From Caballeronia hypogeia (GTDB lineage Bacteria; Pseudomonadota; Gammaproteobacteria; Burkholderiales; Burkholderiaceae), in NCBI RefSeq assembly GCF_001544875.2, contig NZ_FCOA02000009.1:124001-188000 (forward strand): 64,000 nt of DNA. Reading direction: 5' to 3'. The translations under genes and the position numbers were made by a program. The notes beneath the pieces were generated by a model, which worked only from the letters and a program-made list of their open reading frames with translations, made no database searches and was not told the DNA's origin. Positions 44,421 to 52,523 of this stretch are shown here, in pieces (position 1 is the stretch's first letter; every line of letters starts with the position of its first letter).

Positions 44421-45396
44421 CGCGACGATTCTCTCCGTGCGCGACATGCGCGTGCATTTCCAGGTGAAGTCGAAGAACCGCCTGCCGTGGGCGCCGCGCC
44501 GCACGCTCAAGGCCGTCGATGGCGTGAGCTTCGAGCTTGCGGCGGGCGAGACGCTCGGCGTTGTCGGCGAATCGGGTTGCGGCAAGTCCACGCTGTCGCG
44601 CGCGATGCTGAATCTGATTCCCGCGACGAGCGGCGAAATCGTGTGGATGGGCTCGCGACTGTCGAACGCATCGAAGCGCGAGTGGCATCGCGTGCGCGCC
44701 GACGTGCAGATGATTTTTCAGGACCCGCTCGCCTCGCTCGATCCGCGCATGACGGTCGGGCAGATCATCGCGGAGCCGCTCGTCGAGCACCGGCCGGACA
44801 TGCACAAACGCGAAATCGACGCCCGCGTGCGCGCGATGATGGCGCGCGTCGGCCTGCGCGAGCAGATGATCAATCGTTATCCGCACGAGTTCTCGGGCGG
44901 ACAGTGTCAGCGCATCGGCATTGCGCGGGCGCTGATCGTCGAACCGAAGCTCGTGATCTGCGACGAACCCGTCTCCGCGCTCGATGTCTCGATTCAGGCG
45001 CAGATCGTCAATCTGCTCAGGTCGCTGCAGAAGGAGATGAAGCTCGCGCTCATCTTCATCGCGCACGACCTGGCCGTGGTGCGCCATATCTCCGATCGCG
45101 TGATGGTGATGTATCTCGGCCGCGTGATGGAGCTCGCGCGGAAACACGCGCTCTACGATTCGCCACGCCATCCGTACACGCGCGCGCTGCTCTCGGCGGT
45201 GCCGGTGCCCGATCCGGCGGTCGAACGCGGCAAGGTCGTGCAGATTCTGTCGGGCGACATCCCTAGTCCGATCGACCCGCCTGCGGGTTGTGTGTTCCAT
45301 ACGCGCTGCCCGATGGCGCAGGCGCGCTGCGCGCAGGAAGTGCCCGCGTTGCGCACGCTCGGGCCAGATTCGCAGGCGGCGTGCTTGTTCGCTTGA
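44413..45396 (+). CDS. oppF: Oligopeptide ABC transporter ATPase
   Basis: 327-residue second ATPase of the transporter. Walker A is GESGCGKS, the signature FSGGQCQRIGIARALIV, Walker B LVICDEPVSALD. The C-terminal Cys set is CVFHTRCPMAQARC. It overlaps oppD by 8 bases, so the pair is translationally coupled. An OprD-like porin gene begins 217 bases later, perhaps the outer-membrane route for the same substrates. No clear terminator was found in between. Confidence 0.95.
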   Translation: MSDATILSVRDMRVHFQVKSKNRLPWAPRRTLKAVDGVSFELAAGETLGVVGESGCGKSTLSRAMLNLIPATSGEIVWMGSRLSNASKREWHRVRADVQMIFQDPLASLDPRMTVGQIIAEPLVEHRPDMHKREIDARVRAMMARVGLREQMINRYPHEFSGGQCQRIGIARALIVEPKLVICDEPVSALDVSIQAQIVNLLRSLQKEMKLALIFIAHDLAVVRHISDRVMVMYLGRVMELARKHALYDSPRHPYTRALLSAVPVPDPAVERGKVVQILSGDIPSPIDPPAGCVFHTRCPMAQARCAQEVPALRTLGPDSQAACLFA

Positions 45397-45613
45397 GCCG
45401 CTGCCGCGCTGATTAAAAAACCAATGACATTCGAGGAAACGACGTTCCCGCAATAAACCACGCCCCATAAAACGAGGCGGCCCGCGCCGCCCGCTTCCCG
45501 GTTCGACAATTCGCCTGTCCATCTCGATGCTTCGCATCGCCGGATGAGGCGATTTGCAATCCTTAGTTTTGTATAAGCCGTCAGCAGCTAGAAAATAAAT
45601 GGAGATCTTTGTC

Positions 45614-47020
45614 GTGCAAAAACAAAAACGCTCACTCGCGCTATCGATTTTGCTGTTCAGCGGTGTCATGGCCGTGACGCCCGCCGCGCGCGCCGATGAC
45701 ACGCCACCGCCGCCCGACGCGCCTTCGCGTCATACAGAAGCGCCGCCCGATGCGCCGCCGAACACCGCAGCCGATGCGCCCGTGAGCAGTCAGGCGAAGT
45801 CGAATGGTTTCATCGAGGATTCGCATCTGAACCTGCTGTTCCGCTCGTACACCGAACACGACGACTTGAAGGGCGCGGGCAAGAAGGATGCGTGGGTGCT
45901 GGGCGCGCAGGCCGTGTTCGAATCGGGCTACACGAAAGGGCTGATCGGGCTGGGCGGCGACGTGTCGCTATTCGGCGCGTTCAAGCTGAACGGCGGCATG
46001 GGCGCGGGTAATCGCGTGCACGTCGGCACGGACGGTGGCGGGTCGAATCAGCTCGCGTGGGCATACCCCGGCGTGTGGGACGTGAAGGCGCGCGTGTCGA
46101 ACACGGTGCTCAAGTACGGTCAGCAACTCTTCGACAACCCGTTCCTCGTGCCGCACGACAACCGTGCATTGCCGCCAACGTATCGCGGCTTCTCGCTCGC
46201 CAGTAATGAGATCAAGAATCTGACGCTCAAGGCCGGCACGGTCGACGCGGTGCTGGCGCGCGGCATGACGACCACGAGCCAGTTGCTGACCGAATACGGC
46301 GGCACCCACGTTTCGCGCTTCACGTACTTCGGCGGCGACTGGACGCGCGGCGACGATACGGCCGTCTCGCTGTATGGCAGCGTCGCGAACAACGTGTGGC
46401 AGCAGTACTATCTGACGGCGACGCAGAGCATCGGCGATCCGAAGTCGATTCGCTGGACCGGTTCGTTGAACTACTACTACACGAGCGCGATAGGTGACAA
46501 GCTGCAAGGGCCGATCAACAACAACGCGTATTCGCTGGCGCTCGCCGGCACGCACGGCGCGCATACGGTGCAGGTCGCGTTCCAGCAGATCGTCAGCGAC
46601 CAGACCTTCGACTACATGGGCCAGTCTGCGGGCGACTATCTCTCGAACTCGCTCGATGTGGACTACAACCAGCCGCATGAAAAATCGCTGAGCCTGTCGT
46701 ACACGCTGAACCTGAAGGAGTACGGCGTGCCGGGCTTAAAGTTCACGCTGTGGACCGCATACGGCTGGGGCGCCGATGGCAGCAACATGGCTTACGGCGG
46801 CAGTTCGCAGGCGGCCAAGTACATGGTCGGCGGCCAGCCGATCGGTGGCACGCACTACGAAGTCGGCGTGATCCCGAGCTACACGGTGCCGGACGGCAAG
46901 TTCAAGAACACCTCGGTCAAGTTCTATTACATGCACCATCACAGCAACAGCCCGTACTATCCGGATGGCACGAGCGACGTGTATCGCCTGATGGTGAACG
47001 TCCCTGTGAACGTGTTCTGA
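45614..47020 (+). CDS. OprD family outer-membrane porin
   Basis: 468-residue precursor of an OprD-type 18-stranded porin. The signal peptide is about 1-27 (SILLFSGVMAVTPAARADD). It is followed by a proline-rich linker (TPPPPDAPSRHTEAPPDAPP) unusual for the family, then the barrel start FIEDSHLNLLFRSYTEHDD. Typical sequences NTVLKYGQQLFDNPFLVPHD and the final VYRLMVNVPVNVF end the barrel. OprD members take up basic amino acids, peptides or carboxylates. GTG at 45614 with GGAG 9 bases before is chosen. The gene lies between oppF and an OxlT-like carrier and could serve either. Confidence 0.9.
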   Translation: MQKQKRSLALSILLFSGVMAVTPAARADDTPPPPDAPSRHTEAPPDAPPNTAADAPVSSQAKSNGFIEDSHLNLLFRSYTEHDDLKGAGKKDAWVLGAQAVFESGYTKGLIGLGGDVSLFGAFKLNGGMGAGNRVHVGTDGGGSNQLAWAYPGVWDVKARVSNTVLKYGQQLFDNPFLVPHDNRALPPTYRGFSLASNEIKNLTLKAGTVDAVLARGMTTTSQLLTEYGGTHVSRFTYFGGDWTRGDDTAVSLYGSVANNVWQQYYLTATQSIGDPKSIRWTGSLNYYYTSAIGDKLQGPINNNAYSLALAGTHGAHTVQVAFQQIVSDQTFDYMGQSAGDYLSNSLDVDYNQPHEKSLSLSYTLNLKEYGVPGLKFTLWTAYGWGADGSNMAYGGSSQAAKYMVGGQPIGGTHYEVGVIPSYTVPDGKFKNTSVKFYYMHHHSNSPYYPDGTSDVYRLMVNVPVNVF

Positions 47021-47064
47021 CGGCAGCAATACGCGCCGCGGCGTAAACCCTACAAAAATACCCG

Positions 47065-47092
47065 TTTACATTACGTTTAGCTTTCGTATATA
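47065..47092 (+). promoter_or_regulatory. Promoter of possible small RNA
   Basis: TTTACA (47065-47070), 16-base spacer and TATATA (47087-47092), 46 bases before the terminator hairpin. Confidence 0.55.
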
Positions 47093-47098
47093 AAGGAT

Positions 47099-47171
47099 GT
47101 GCGTGCTGCGGATTGCCATGTCTCGCCACGCTCATCCGCCCGGCAGGCCTGTCTCTGCCGGGCTTTTTTTT
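47099..47171 (+). ncRNA. Candidate small RNA, about 73 nt
   Basis: A predicted transcript starting near 47099 runs for about 73 bases into a strong hairpin (GCCCGGCAG/CTGCCGGGC, 47138-47163) and eight T. No reading frame with a ribosome site lies inside. The hairpin could instead end the porin mRNA 118 bases upstream. Confidence 0.4.
47138..47171 (+). terminator. Rho-independent terminator
   Basis: 9-base perfect stem GCCCGGCAG/CTGCCGGGC with an 8-base loop, then TTTTTTTT. Confidence 0.9.
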
Positions 47172-47253
47172 GTCCGCAATTGCGCATCTTACTGCAGCTT
47201 TCATACCTTACGAGAAAGCTGTTCGTAATGGAAAGCCCCGCCATTTCTTTCGC

Positions 47254-47290
47254 TTGACTTACTTGATATATCACATACTGTGTATATGCG
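47254..47290 (+). promoter_or_regulatory. Putative promoter/operator of the OxlT-like gene
   Basis: A TTGACT -35-like box (47254-47259) with TACTGT at 47276 as a weak -10. The spacer holds the perfect palindrome TGATATATCA (47264-47273), and further on an imperfect ATATATCACA/TGTGTATAT repeat. These lie 79-115 bases before the carrier ATG. Confidence 0.4.
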
Positions 47291-47368
47291 GCGACGCATG
47301 AAAATCTCGTCGCGGGAGACGCCGTTCGGCGTCCGCATACACAAGGCAATGTTGCCAAGGAGACAGGC

Positions 47369-48685
47369 ATGGGAATGAACCAGATGGACCGCCGGGAAGG
47401 GGCGTCGCGTCTCGCGTCGTCGTGGGTGCAGTTGGTTTTCGGCGTGATTTGCATGGCGATGATCGCCAACATGCAGTACGGCTGGACGCTGTTCGTCAAT
47501 CCGATCGACGAGAAGTATCACTGGGGCCGCGCGGCCATTCAGGTGGCGTTCACGATTTTCGTCGTGACGGAAACCTGGCTGGTTCCGGTCGAAGGCTATC
47601 TGGTCGACAAGTACGGGCCCCGTCCCGTGGTCGTCGGTGGCGGTTTGCTGTGTGCGATCGCGTGGGTCATCAACTCGTTCGCGGCGTCGTTGCCGATGCT
47701 GTATTTCGCGGCGGCGGTCGGTGGCGTCGGCGCGGGAGCGGTGTATGGCACCTGCGTGGGCAATGCGCTCAAGTGGTTCCCGGAGCGGCGCGGACTCGCG
47801 GCGGGCATCACGGCCGCGGGCTTCGGCATGGGGTCGGCGGCGACCGTCGTGCCGATCGCGCACATGATCAAGTCGAGCGGCTACGAATCGACCTTCCTGT
47901 GGTTCGGTCTGGGACAGGGGCTGGTGGTCTTCCTGCTCGGCATGGCGCTGTATGCGCCGTCCGCGCAACTGATCGCATCGGTGAAGAGCACGGTCAAGGC
48001 CGCGGCCTACAACGCGAGCCCGAAGCAGGTGCTCGCCTCGCCGATCTTCTGGGTCATGTACCTGATGTTCGTCATGATGGCCGCCGGCGGCCTGATGGCG
48101 ACCGCGCAGCTCGGGCCCATCGCGAAGGACTTCGGGCTGCATGACTCGCCCGTGTCGATTCTCGGTCTGACCTTGCCCGCGCTGACCTTCGCGCTCACCA
48201 TCGACCGCGTGCTCAACGGGCTGACACGGCCGTTCTTCGGCTGGGTGTCGGACCGAATCGGACGCGAGAACACGATGTTCGTCGCGTTCGCGATCGAGGC
48301 GGTCGGCATTGTCGCGCTGTCGAAATACGGGCACAACCCGGTGGCCTTCGTCGTGCTGACCGGCATCGTGTTCTTTGCGTGGGGTGAGATCTACAGCCTG
48401 TTTCCGGCGACATGCGGCGACACCTTCGGTCCGAAGTTCGCGGCGACCAATGCGGGCCTGCTGTATACGGCGAAGGGCACGGCGGCTCTGCTGGTGCCGT
48501 TCTCGAGCGTCATCACGAACATGACCGGAAGCTGGCACGCGGTCTTCATGCTCGCGGCGGGCATGGCGGCGATCTCCGCGTTCCTCGCGCTCTTCGTGCT
48601 CAAGCCGATGCGCAACGCGCACACCCAGAAGCACGCGCGCGCGGCGTCGCTCGACATGGCGTACACGCCGGCCGTGAAGGAATGA
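47369..48685 (+). CDS. OxlT-like MFS carrier (oxalate:formate antiporter family)
   Basis: 438-residue, 12-helix MFS protein of the oxalate/formate antiporter (OFA) family. The first helix region WVQLVFGVICMAMIANMQYG with the following WTLFVNPIDEKYHW is a family hallmark. The positive residue in helix 11 and the NALKWFPERRGLAAGI loop are also typical. OFA members swap small carboxylates such as oxalate for formate. No oxalyl-CoA decarboxylase or formyl-CoA transferase gene is present in this window. The ATG at 47369 follows an AAGGAGACAGGC site. A terminator-like hairpin follows. Confidence 0.9.
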   Translation: MGMNQMDRREGASRLASSWVQLVFGVICMAMIANMQYGWTLFVNPIDEKYHWGRAAIQVAFTIFVVTETWLVPVEGYLVDKYGPRPVVVGGGLLCAIAWVINSFAASLPMLYFAAAVGGVGAGAVYGTCVGNALKWFPERRGLAAGITAAGFGMGSAATVVPIAHMIKSSGYESTFLWFGLGQGLVVFLLGMALYAPSAQLIASVKSTVKAAAYNASPKQVLASPIFWVMYLMFVMMAAGGLMATAQLGPIAKDFGLHDSPVSILGLTLPALTFALTIDRVLNGLTRPFFGWVSDRIGRENTMFVAFAIEAVGIVALSKYGHNPVAFVVLTGIVFFAWGEIYSLFPATCGDTFGPKFAATNAGLLYTAKGTAALLVPFSSVITNMTGSWHAVFMLAAGMAAISAFLALFVLKPMRNAHTQKHARAASLDMAYTPAVKE

Positions 48686-48705
48686 CGTGTTGAAGTGAGC
48701 AGGGC

Positions 48706-48730
48706 GGGCGACGCGGTGCGTCGCCCGTCT
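48706..48730 (+). terminator. Hairpin after OxlT-like gene
   Basis: 9-base perfect stem GGGCGACGC/GCGTCGCCC, 3-base loop, then GTCTTT. Weak T run. Confidence 0.6.
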
Positions 48731-48745
48731 TTAGCCGGTCCGGAC

Positions 48746-49782
48746 TTAAACGACTGCCTTCAAAGGCATCGCTTCCTGTGCTGGCTGGTCGACACGAAGC
48801 TTCAGCCGCAAGGCGGGACCTTCGATGAGGTGCCACGACAGGAATGCGAGCGCGAACGTGATGAGAGTCGATGCCGCCAGTTGCATGCCGTACGACCAGT
48901 GATTTCCGCAAAGGCAGACGAGCGTCTGTTGCACCGGAAATGCGTAGATATAAATGCCGTATGAGAAGTCGCCGAAGCGCCCGGCATGCCTGATGAACGG
49001 AGATGAAGCGGAGCCGAAGAAAATCACGGCCGGCGGCAGGATCAGAAACAGGGCGGCATATTCTCTTCCGGATGCGTACAGAGCCATCGCGGCGATACCG
49101 GCCACGGCCAGGATCACTCGCTTGCGAATGGCCCAGAGGTCGCGAAAGTAGTAAAGACACAGGCCATAGCAAAAGAACGTCCCGTATTCCAGACCGACCG
49201 ATACGCCGGGCTTGTGTTGCACATCCTTGATCTCGAAGACGTAGGCGGCGAACGCGACGGCGCACAGCGCAAGCAACGGGCGCACACGCACCAGCCGGAC
49301 GACGCCAAGACCGCGCAAGATCAGATACCAGTGGAACTCGAAAGGCAGAGACCACAACGAGCCGTTGACTGCGCGAGGAAACGGGTTATCGGCAAACACG
49401 CCCGGGAGTTCGTAGCGCATCGTCAGCTTCAGGACGCGAAAATATTCCCAGGTCTGGGTGTCGCTGAAGTACTGGTCGGCTGGTAGCGTCGTAAGCAGCG
49501 GACCGAGCACGAAAACAGTCAGAAGCAGGACGACGATCAGCCCTGGCCAGGTTCGCAGAACGCGTTTCATCAGAAACCGCGCTACGGAGGGTCAGTTATC
49601 CCAGCTCTTCGTCACCAGATAACCGCTGATCGAAAAGACGACCATCACGCCGATCAAGCCGAGATCCTTCACGGGCAGATTGGGGCCTGCCCGACCCATC
49701 AACGCGAATTGATGGCTGAACAGAACGAGATAAGCGGCGCCGAGACGGAGAAGTCGAAGTTGTTGGACGTGTTCTTGTGCAT
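48746..49782 (-). pseudogene. Acyltransferase-3 pseudogene, frameshift plus in-frame stop
   Basis: Remnant of a membrane acyltransferase (acyltransferase-3/OafA type) of about 345 residues. It reads MHKNTSNNFDF from an ATG at 49782, then needs a -1 correction near 49749 to continue as LRLGAAYLVLFSHQFALMGR. That frame reaches an in-frame TGA at 49592-49594 after GYLVTKSWDN. The same frame goes on as PSVARFLMKRVLRTWPGLIV and stays open to 48746, containing the conserved SLPFEFHWYLILRG-like and SYGIYIYAFPVQQT segments. So the product is broken twice. A CGA-to-TGA change would explain the stop. Possible target: O-acetylation of a glycan. Sequencing error at either place cannot be excluded. Confidence 0.85.
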
Positions 49783-49995
49783 GCTGCGGCAAGCGTGCTC
49801 TCGCCTGCTCGGTTATGTGTTTTTTTAGTATTCGAGAGGGCGAAGGCAATGCTGCCGCAAGCACAATCGAAGCAGCAGCGAAGCGGGCATCGACGCGCGG
49901 TCGTTCAGCGGGCGCGATTTTCTCTGACGCAGCTTGTCGATGTCAATAATTGTCGCGTTGCGATAGCTGTCTCGCGCTTTTCGCAACGGGCACGA

Positions 49996-50139
49996 TCAGA
50001 ACCGCATACCCACGTTGCAGCCGCCGAAGCCGCCGCCATTGGTTGCGAATCCGGCGCAGCCGAACAGGCCGCAGCCGCCGAGTGCGAGACAGGCGGCGAC
50101 GACAATTGCCGCGGCGCGAAGAGAGGGGAGGTGTTTCAT
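49996..50139 (-). CDS. Small Gly/Cys-rich lipoprotein, 47 residues
   Basis: 47-residue predicted lipoprotein: MKHLPSLRAAAIVVAACLAL, then the lipobox LGGC (Cys23), and a mature tail with glycines and further cysteines (GLFGCAGFATNGGGFGGCNV). After processing only about 25 residues remain. No known domain. It lies between the acyltransferase pseudogene and nnrS, on the same strand as both. The predicted signal peptide with an intact lipobox, and a stop at a sensible place, are the support. Function unknown. Confidence 0.65.
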   Translation of the reverse strand: MKHLPSLRAAAIVVAACLALGGCGLFGCAGFATNGGGFGGCNVGMRF

Positions 50140-50217
50140 GCTGACATCGGGAATCGGGGAAGCCGGATGCGATTGTCGGCGAACTCGCGCATCCCGATGT
50201 CAAAAAGCATTGCGCGA

Positions 50218-51447
50218 TCAGCCAGGCTTGCCGTCCTCGCGCGGCCTGAAGAGCGGCGCTGCATAAGCCGCGACATACAGCGCGAACGCGAGCACCCAGC
50301 ACACACCAGCGCTCGTGATCCAGGTCGAATGCCACGAAGGCGCGACGAGCGGCCCGAGCACCCGCAGCGCACTCGCCGACAGCACCAGCGCATAGCACGC
50401 GATATCGCGCCTGTCCGCGACGAGCGGCCGGCCCGTATGCCCGCGCGCGGTTCGCGTGATCATCGCGATGATCGCGCCGCCGATCGCGCCCGCAGCGAAC
50501 GCATGGATCGCGAGACTATGCGGCACGCGCGCCAGGCCGAGCGCGGAAAGCGCGAGCAGCGCGAAGCCGAGTGGTAGCCACGCATAGGCCAGGTGCAGGA
50601 TCGCGAGTATCGGCCGGCCACGCACCGCGAAGGAACGCCAGCCGATCATCCGCGCCAGGTGCACGCCGCACGCCAGCAGGGCGAGCACGGCGACGATGCG
50701 GCCATCGAGCGCACAGGCATCCGCGACGAACGCCGCGAGCGTCATCGGCGCGACCGCGAGTTCGACGACGCGCCAGCGGCGTGCGACGAAGCCGGGAATC
50801 GCGTTTGCGGTGAACATCGGAATCACGCGGCCGCCGACGACGCCGACCAGCAACACGACGATGCCCGCCGACGCATACAGCGCGCGCATCGCGAGATCGA
50901 GACGTGCGTCGAATGAAAAGGCATGGAACGCGGCGTTCAGCGCGCCGAACGCGAGCAACACCGCCGCGACGAAATAGTTGCGCCGGTTGCCCGCTTTCAC
51001 GAGCACGCGCAGCAGCAGAATCGCGGCGATGGGCAGGAACGCGCTGTCGACCACCGCCGCCGGCAGCGCCGGCCCGCTCCACACGAGCACGCGGCCTGCG
51101 AGCCAGAGCAGCGCGAGCGCGGCGAGCGGCGCCCCTTTGGCCGTATCGCGCCCGGTCCACGCGCGCACGGCGGTCAGCAGAAAGCCGACGACGATCGCCG
51201 CCGCGAAGCCGAACACCATCTCATGCGCATGCCATCCCACCGGGTCCGCGCGCAGCACATAGCCGCCTGAAAGCGGCATGCCCGACAGCACGAGCAGCCA
51301 CACCGTCAGGGCGAAAGCGCCAAACCCCGCGCCGCACAGGTAGAACGGCCGAAAACCGAGGTTCAGCAACCCGAATCGCCGCCGATGCCGCGGTTCGCGC
51401 CGCTCCGGCGCCGCGATGAAAACGGTGTTGGGCTCTGCGATTTTCAT
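50218..51447 (-). CDS. nnrS: NnrS family haem-copper membrane protein
   Basis: 409-residue membrane protein with about 12 helices, of the NnrS family. NnrS contains haem and copper and helps protect against nitric-oxide stress, often in denitrifiers (family knowledge). Typical parts: FGLLNLGFRPFYLCGAGFGA, WHAHEMVFGFAAAIVVGFLL with conserved His, and the late ALRVLGPLVAP region. It belongs to a group of NO-related genes (nnrS, cupin, AhpD-like, hmp, norR) within 5 kb. The next upstream gene is 27 bases away, so it is probably in one transcript with the cupin. Confidence 0.93.
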   Translation of the reverse strand: MKIAEPNTVFIAAPERREPRHRRRFGLLNLGFRPFYLCGAGFGAFALTVWLLVLSGMPLSGGYVLRADPVGWHAHEMVFGFAAAIVVGFLLTAVRAWTGRDTAKGAPLAALALLWLAGRVLVWSGPALPAAVVDSAFLPIAAILLLRVLVKAGNRRNYFVAAVLLAFGALNAAFHAFSFDARLDLAMRALYASAGIVVLLVGVVGGRVIPMFTANAIPGFVARRWRVVELAVAPMTLAAFVADACALDGRIVAVLALLACGVHLARMIGWRSFAVRGRPILAILHLAYAWLPLGFALLALSALGLARVPHSLAIHAFAAGAIGGAIIAMITRTARGHTGRPLVADRRDIACYALVLSASALRVLGPLVAPSWHSTWITSAGVCWVLAFALYVAAYAAPLFRPREDGKPG

Positions 51448-51474
51448 GACGTCCTCACGATGTAATGCCGTCGC

Positions 51475-51870
51475 TCAATGCGGAATCGGCTGCTTGATGG
51501 GGTCTGCGTCGCCCGCGATCGCGAATACCAGCAGCTTCGCCGGCTTCGTCGCGCTCGCGTTCTTCGAGACGATGTGATGCGCGCCGGGTGGCTCGTACCA
51601 CGATTCGCCCGGGCCATAGGTCTTCGCCGGCGATCCTTCGAGCTGCGAGGTCACGTGGCCTTCGAGCACATAGGCGAAGATCGATCCGGGATGCATATGC
51701 GGCTCCGACGCCTGCCCGGGCTTGTAGCTCACCGTGGCCATCAGCACGTTCTTGCCGGCGGCCTCGGGAATGGCTTGCTTCATCACCGGCCTGACCGTTT
51801 CCTCGTCGTGCGCGGATGCGTTCATCGCAGCGAGGGCAAGCACGGCTGTCACAACAAGTAGCTTGCGCAT
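51475..51870 (-). CDS. Secreted cupin domain protein
   Basis: 131-residue protein with a signal peptide (1-20, MRKLLVVTAVLALAAMNASA) and one cupin domain. The two cupin motifs are GQASEPHMHPGSIFAYVLEG and GESWYEPPGAHHIVSKN, with His residues for a metal. Role unknown; such cupins occur in stress operons. It sits 10 bases after the AhpD-like gene and 27 before nnrS, so the three form an operon. Confidence 0.87.
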   Translation of the reverse strand: MRKLLVVTAVLALAAMNASAHDEETVRPVMKQAIPEAAGKNVLMATVSYKPGQASEPHMHPGSIFAYVLEGHVTSQLEGSPAKTYGPGESWYEPPGAHHIVSKNASATKPAKLLVFAIAGDADPIKQPIPH

Positions 51871-51880
51871 GTCTATGTCC

Positions 51881-52318
51881 TCAGGCCGGCAGCTTGCGGA
51901 ACGCGATCGCGAAGCGGTTCCAGCTGTTGATCGCGGAGATGAGCAGCGTGAGGTCGACGATCTCCTCGTCGCTGAAGTGCGGCTTCACCGCTTGCCACAC
52001 GGCATCGGGCACATGCTCTTGCGACACCAGCGTCAACGCCTCGGTCCATTCCAGCGCGGCGCGTTCGCGATCGGTGAAGAAGGGCGTTTCGCGCCATACC
52101 ACCACGGTCGCCAGACGCCGGTCCGTTTCGCCGCCCTTGCGCGCATCGGTGGTGTGCATGTCGACGCAGAACGCGCAGCCGTTGATCTGCGACGCGCGCA
52201 GACGCACCAGTTCGGTCAGCGATTTCTCGAGCGCCGACTTGCCGACGCGCTCCTCGACGCCGATGAGCGCCTTGATCGCCGCGGGATTTGCCTTGTAGAA
52301 GTCGAGACGGGATTCCAT
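51881..52318 (-). CDS. AhpD-like carboxymuconolactone decarboxylase family protein
   Basis: 145-residue AhpD-like alkylhydroperoxidase. The redox motif CAFCVDMH (CxxC plus His) is intact in SQINGCAFCVDMHTTDARKG. These proteins reduce hydroperoxides or act as proton relays in NO/peroxide stress. The start MESRLDFYKANPAA at 52318 fits the family, while the extra 13 codons upstream do not. It heads the AhpD-cupin-nnrS group and lies 205 bases downstream of the hmp end. Confidence 0.9.
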   Translation of the reverse strand: MESRLDFYKANPAAIKALIGVEERVGKSALEKSLTELVRLRASQINGCAFCVDMHTTDARKGGETDRRLATVVVWRETPFFTDRERAALEWTEALTLVSQEHVPDAVWQAVKPHFSDEEIVDLTLLISAINSWNRFAIAFRKLPA

Positions 52319-52463
52319 TTGCGTAGGCTCCTTGCCGGGGTTTGGAAAGTGCGCCAAAGCGGCGCGACAAGGACAGATTAGGCGTTTCGGTGGCTGTGTT
52401 AAATGACCGGTTTTCGGGAATTTCAGGTGACCAGCAAGACGCTTCCGATTTGCATCGACGGCG

Positions 52464-52496
52464 TAAAAAAACCCGCGGCCGAAGCGCGCCGCGGGT
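52464..52496 (-). terminator. Terminator after hmp
   Basis: On the minus strand ACCCGCGGC, 8-base loop, GCCGCGGGT, then TTTTTTT; it begins 28 bases after the hmp stop. Confidence 0.9.
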
Positions 52497-52523
52497 AATT
52501 GAAACGCAGGGCAGCGCGGGAGG

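Larger units (their letters stand above)
47021..47368. other. Intergenic region, porin to OxlT-like carrier
   Basis: 348 bases. It holds a complete promoter-to-terminator unit at 47065-47171 (possible small RNA) and, further on, the promoter region of the carrier gene with a TGATATATCA palindrome. No protein gene was supported. Confidence 0.55.

Noticed and set aside
49570..49864. The in-frame TGA of the acyltransferase read as selenocysteine, given mnmH in the same window.
   Set aside because: Acyltransferase-3 proteins have no known Sec position here, a second lesion (frameshift) is present upstream, and MnmH modifies tRNA without needing Sec insertion.
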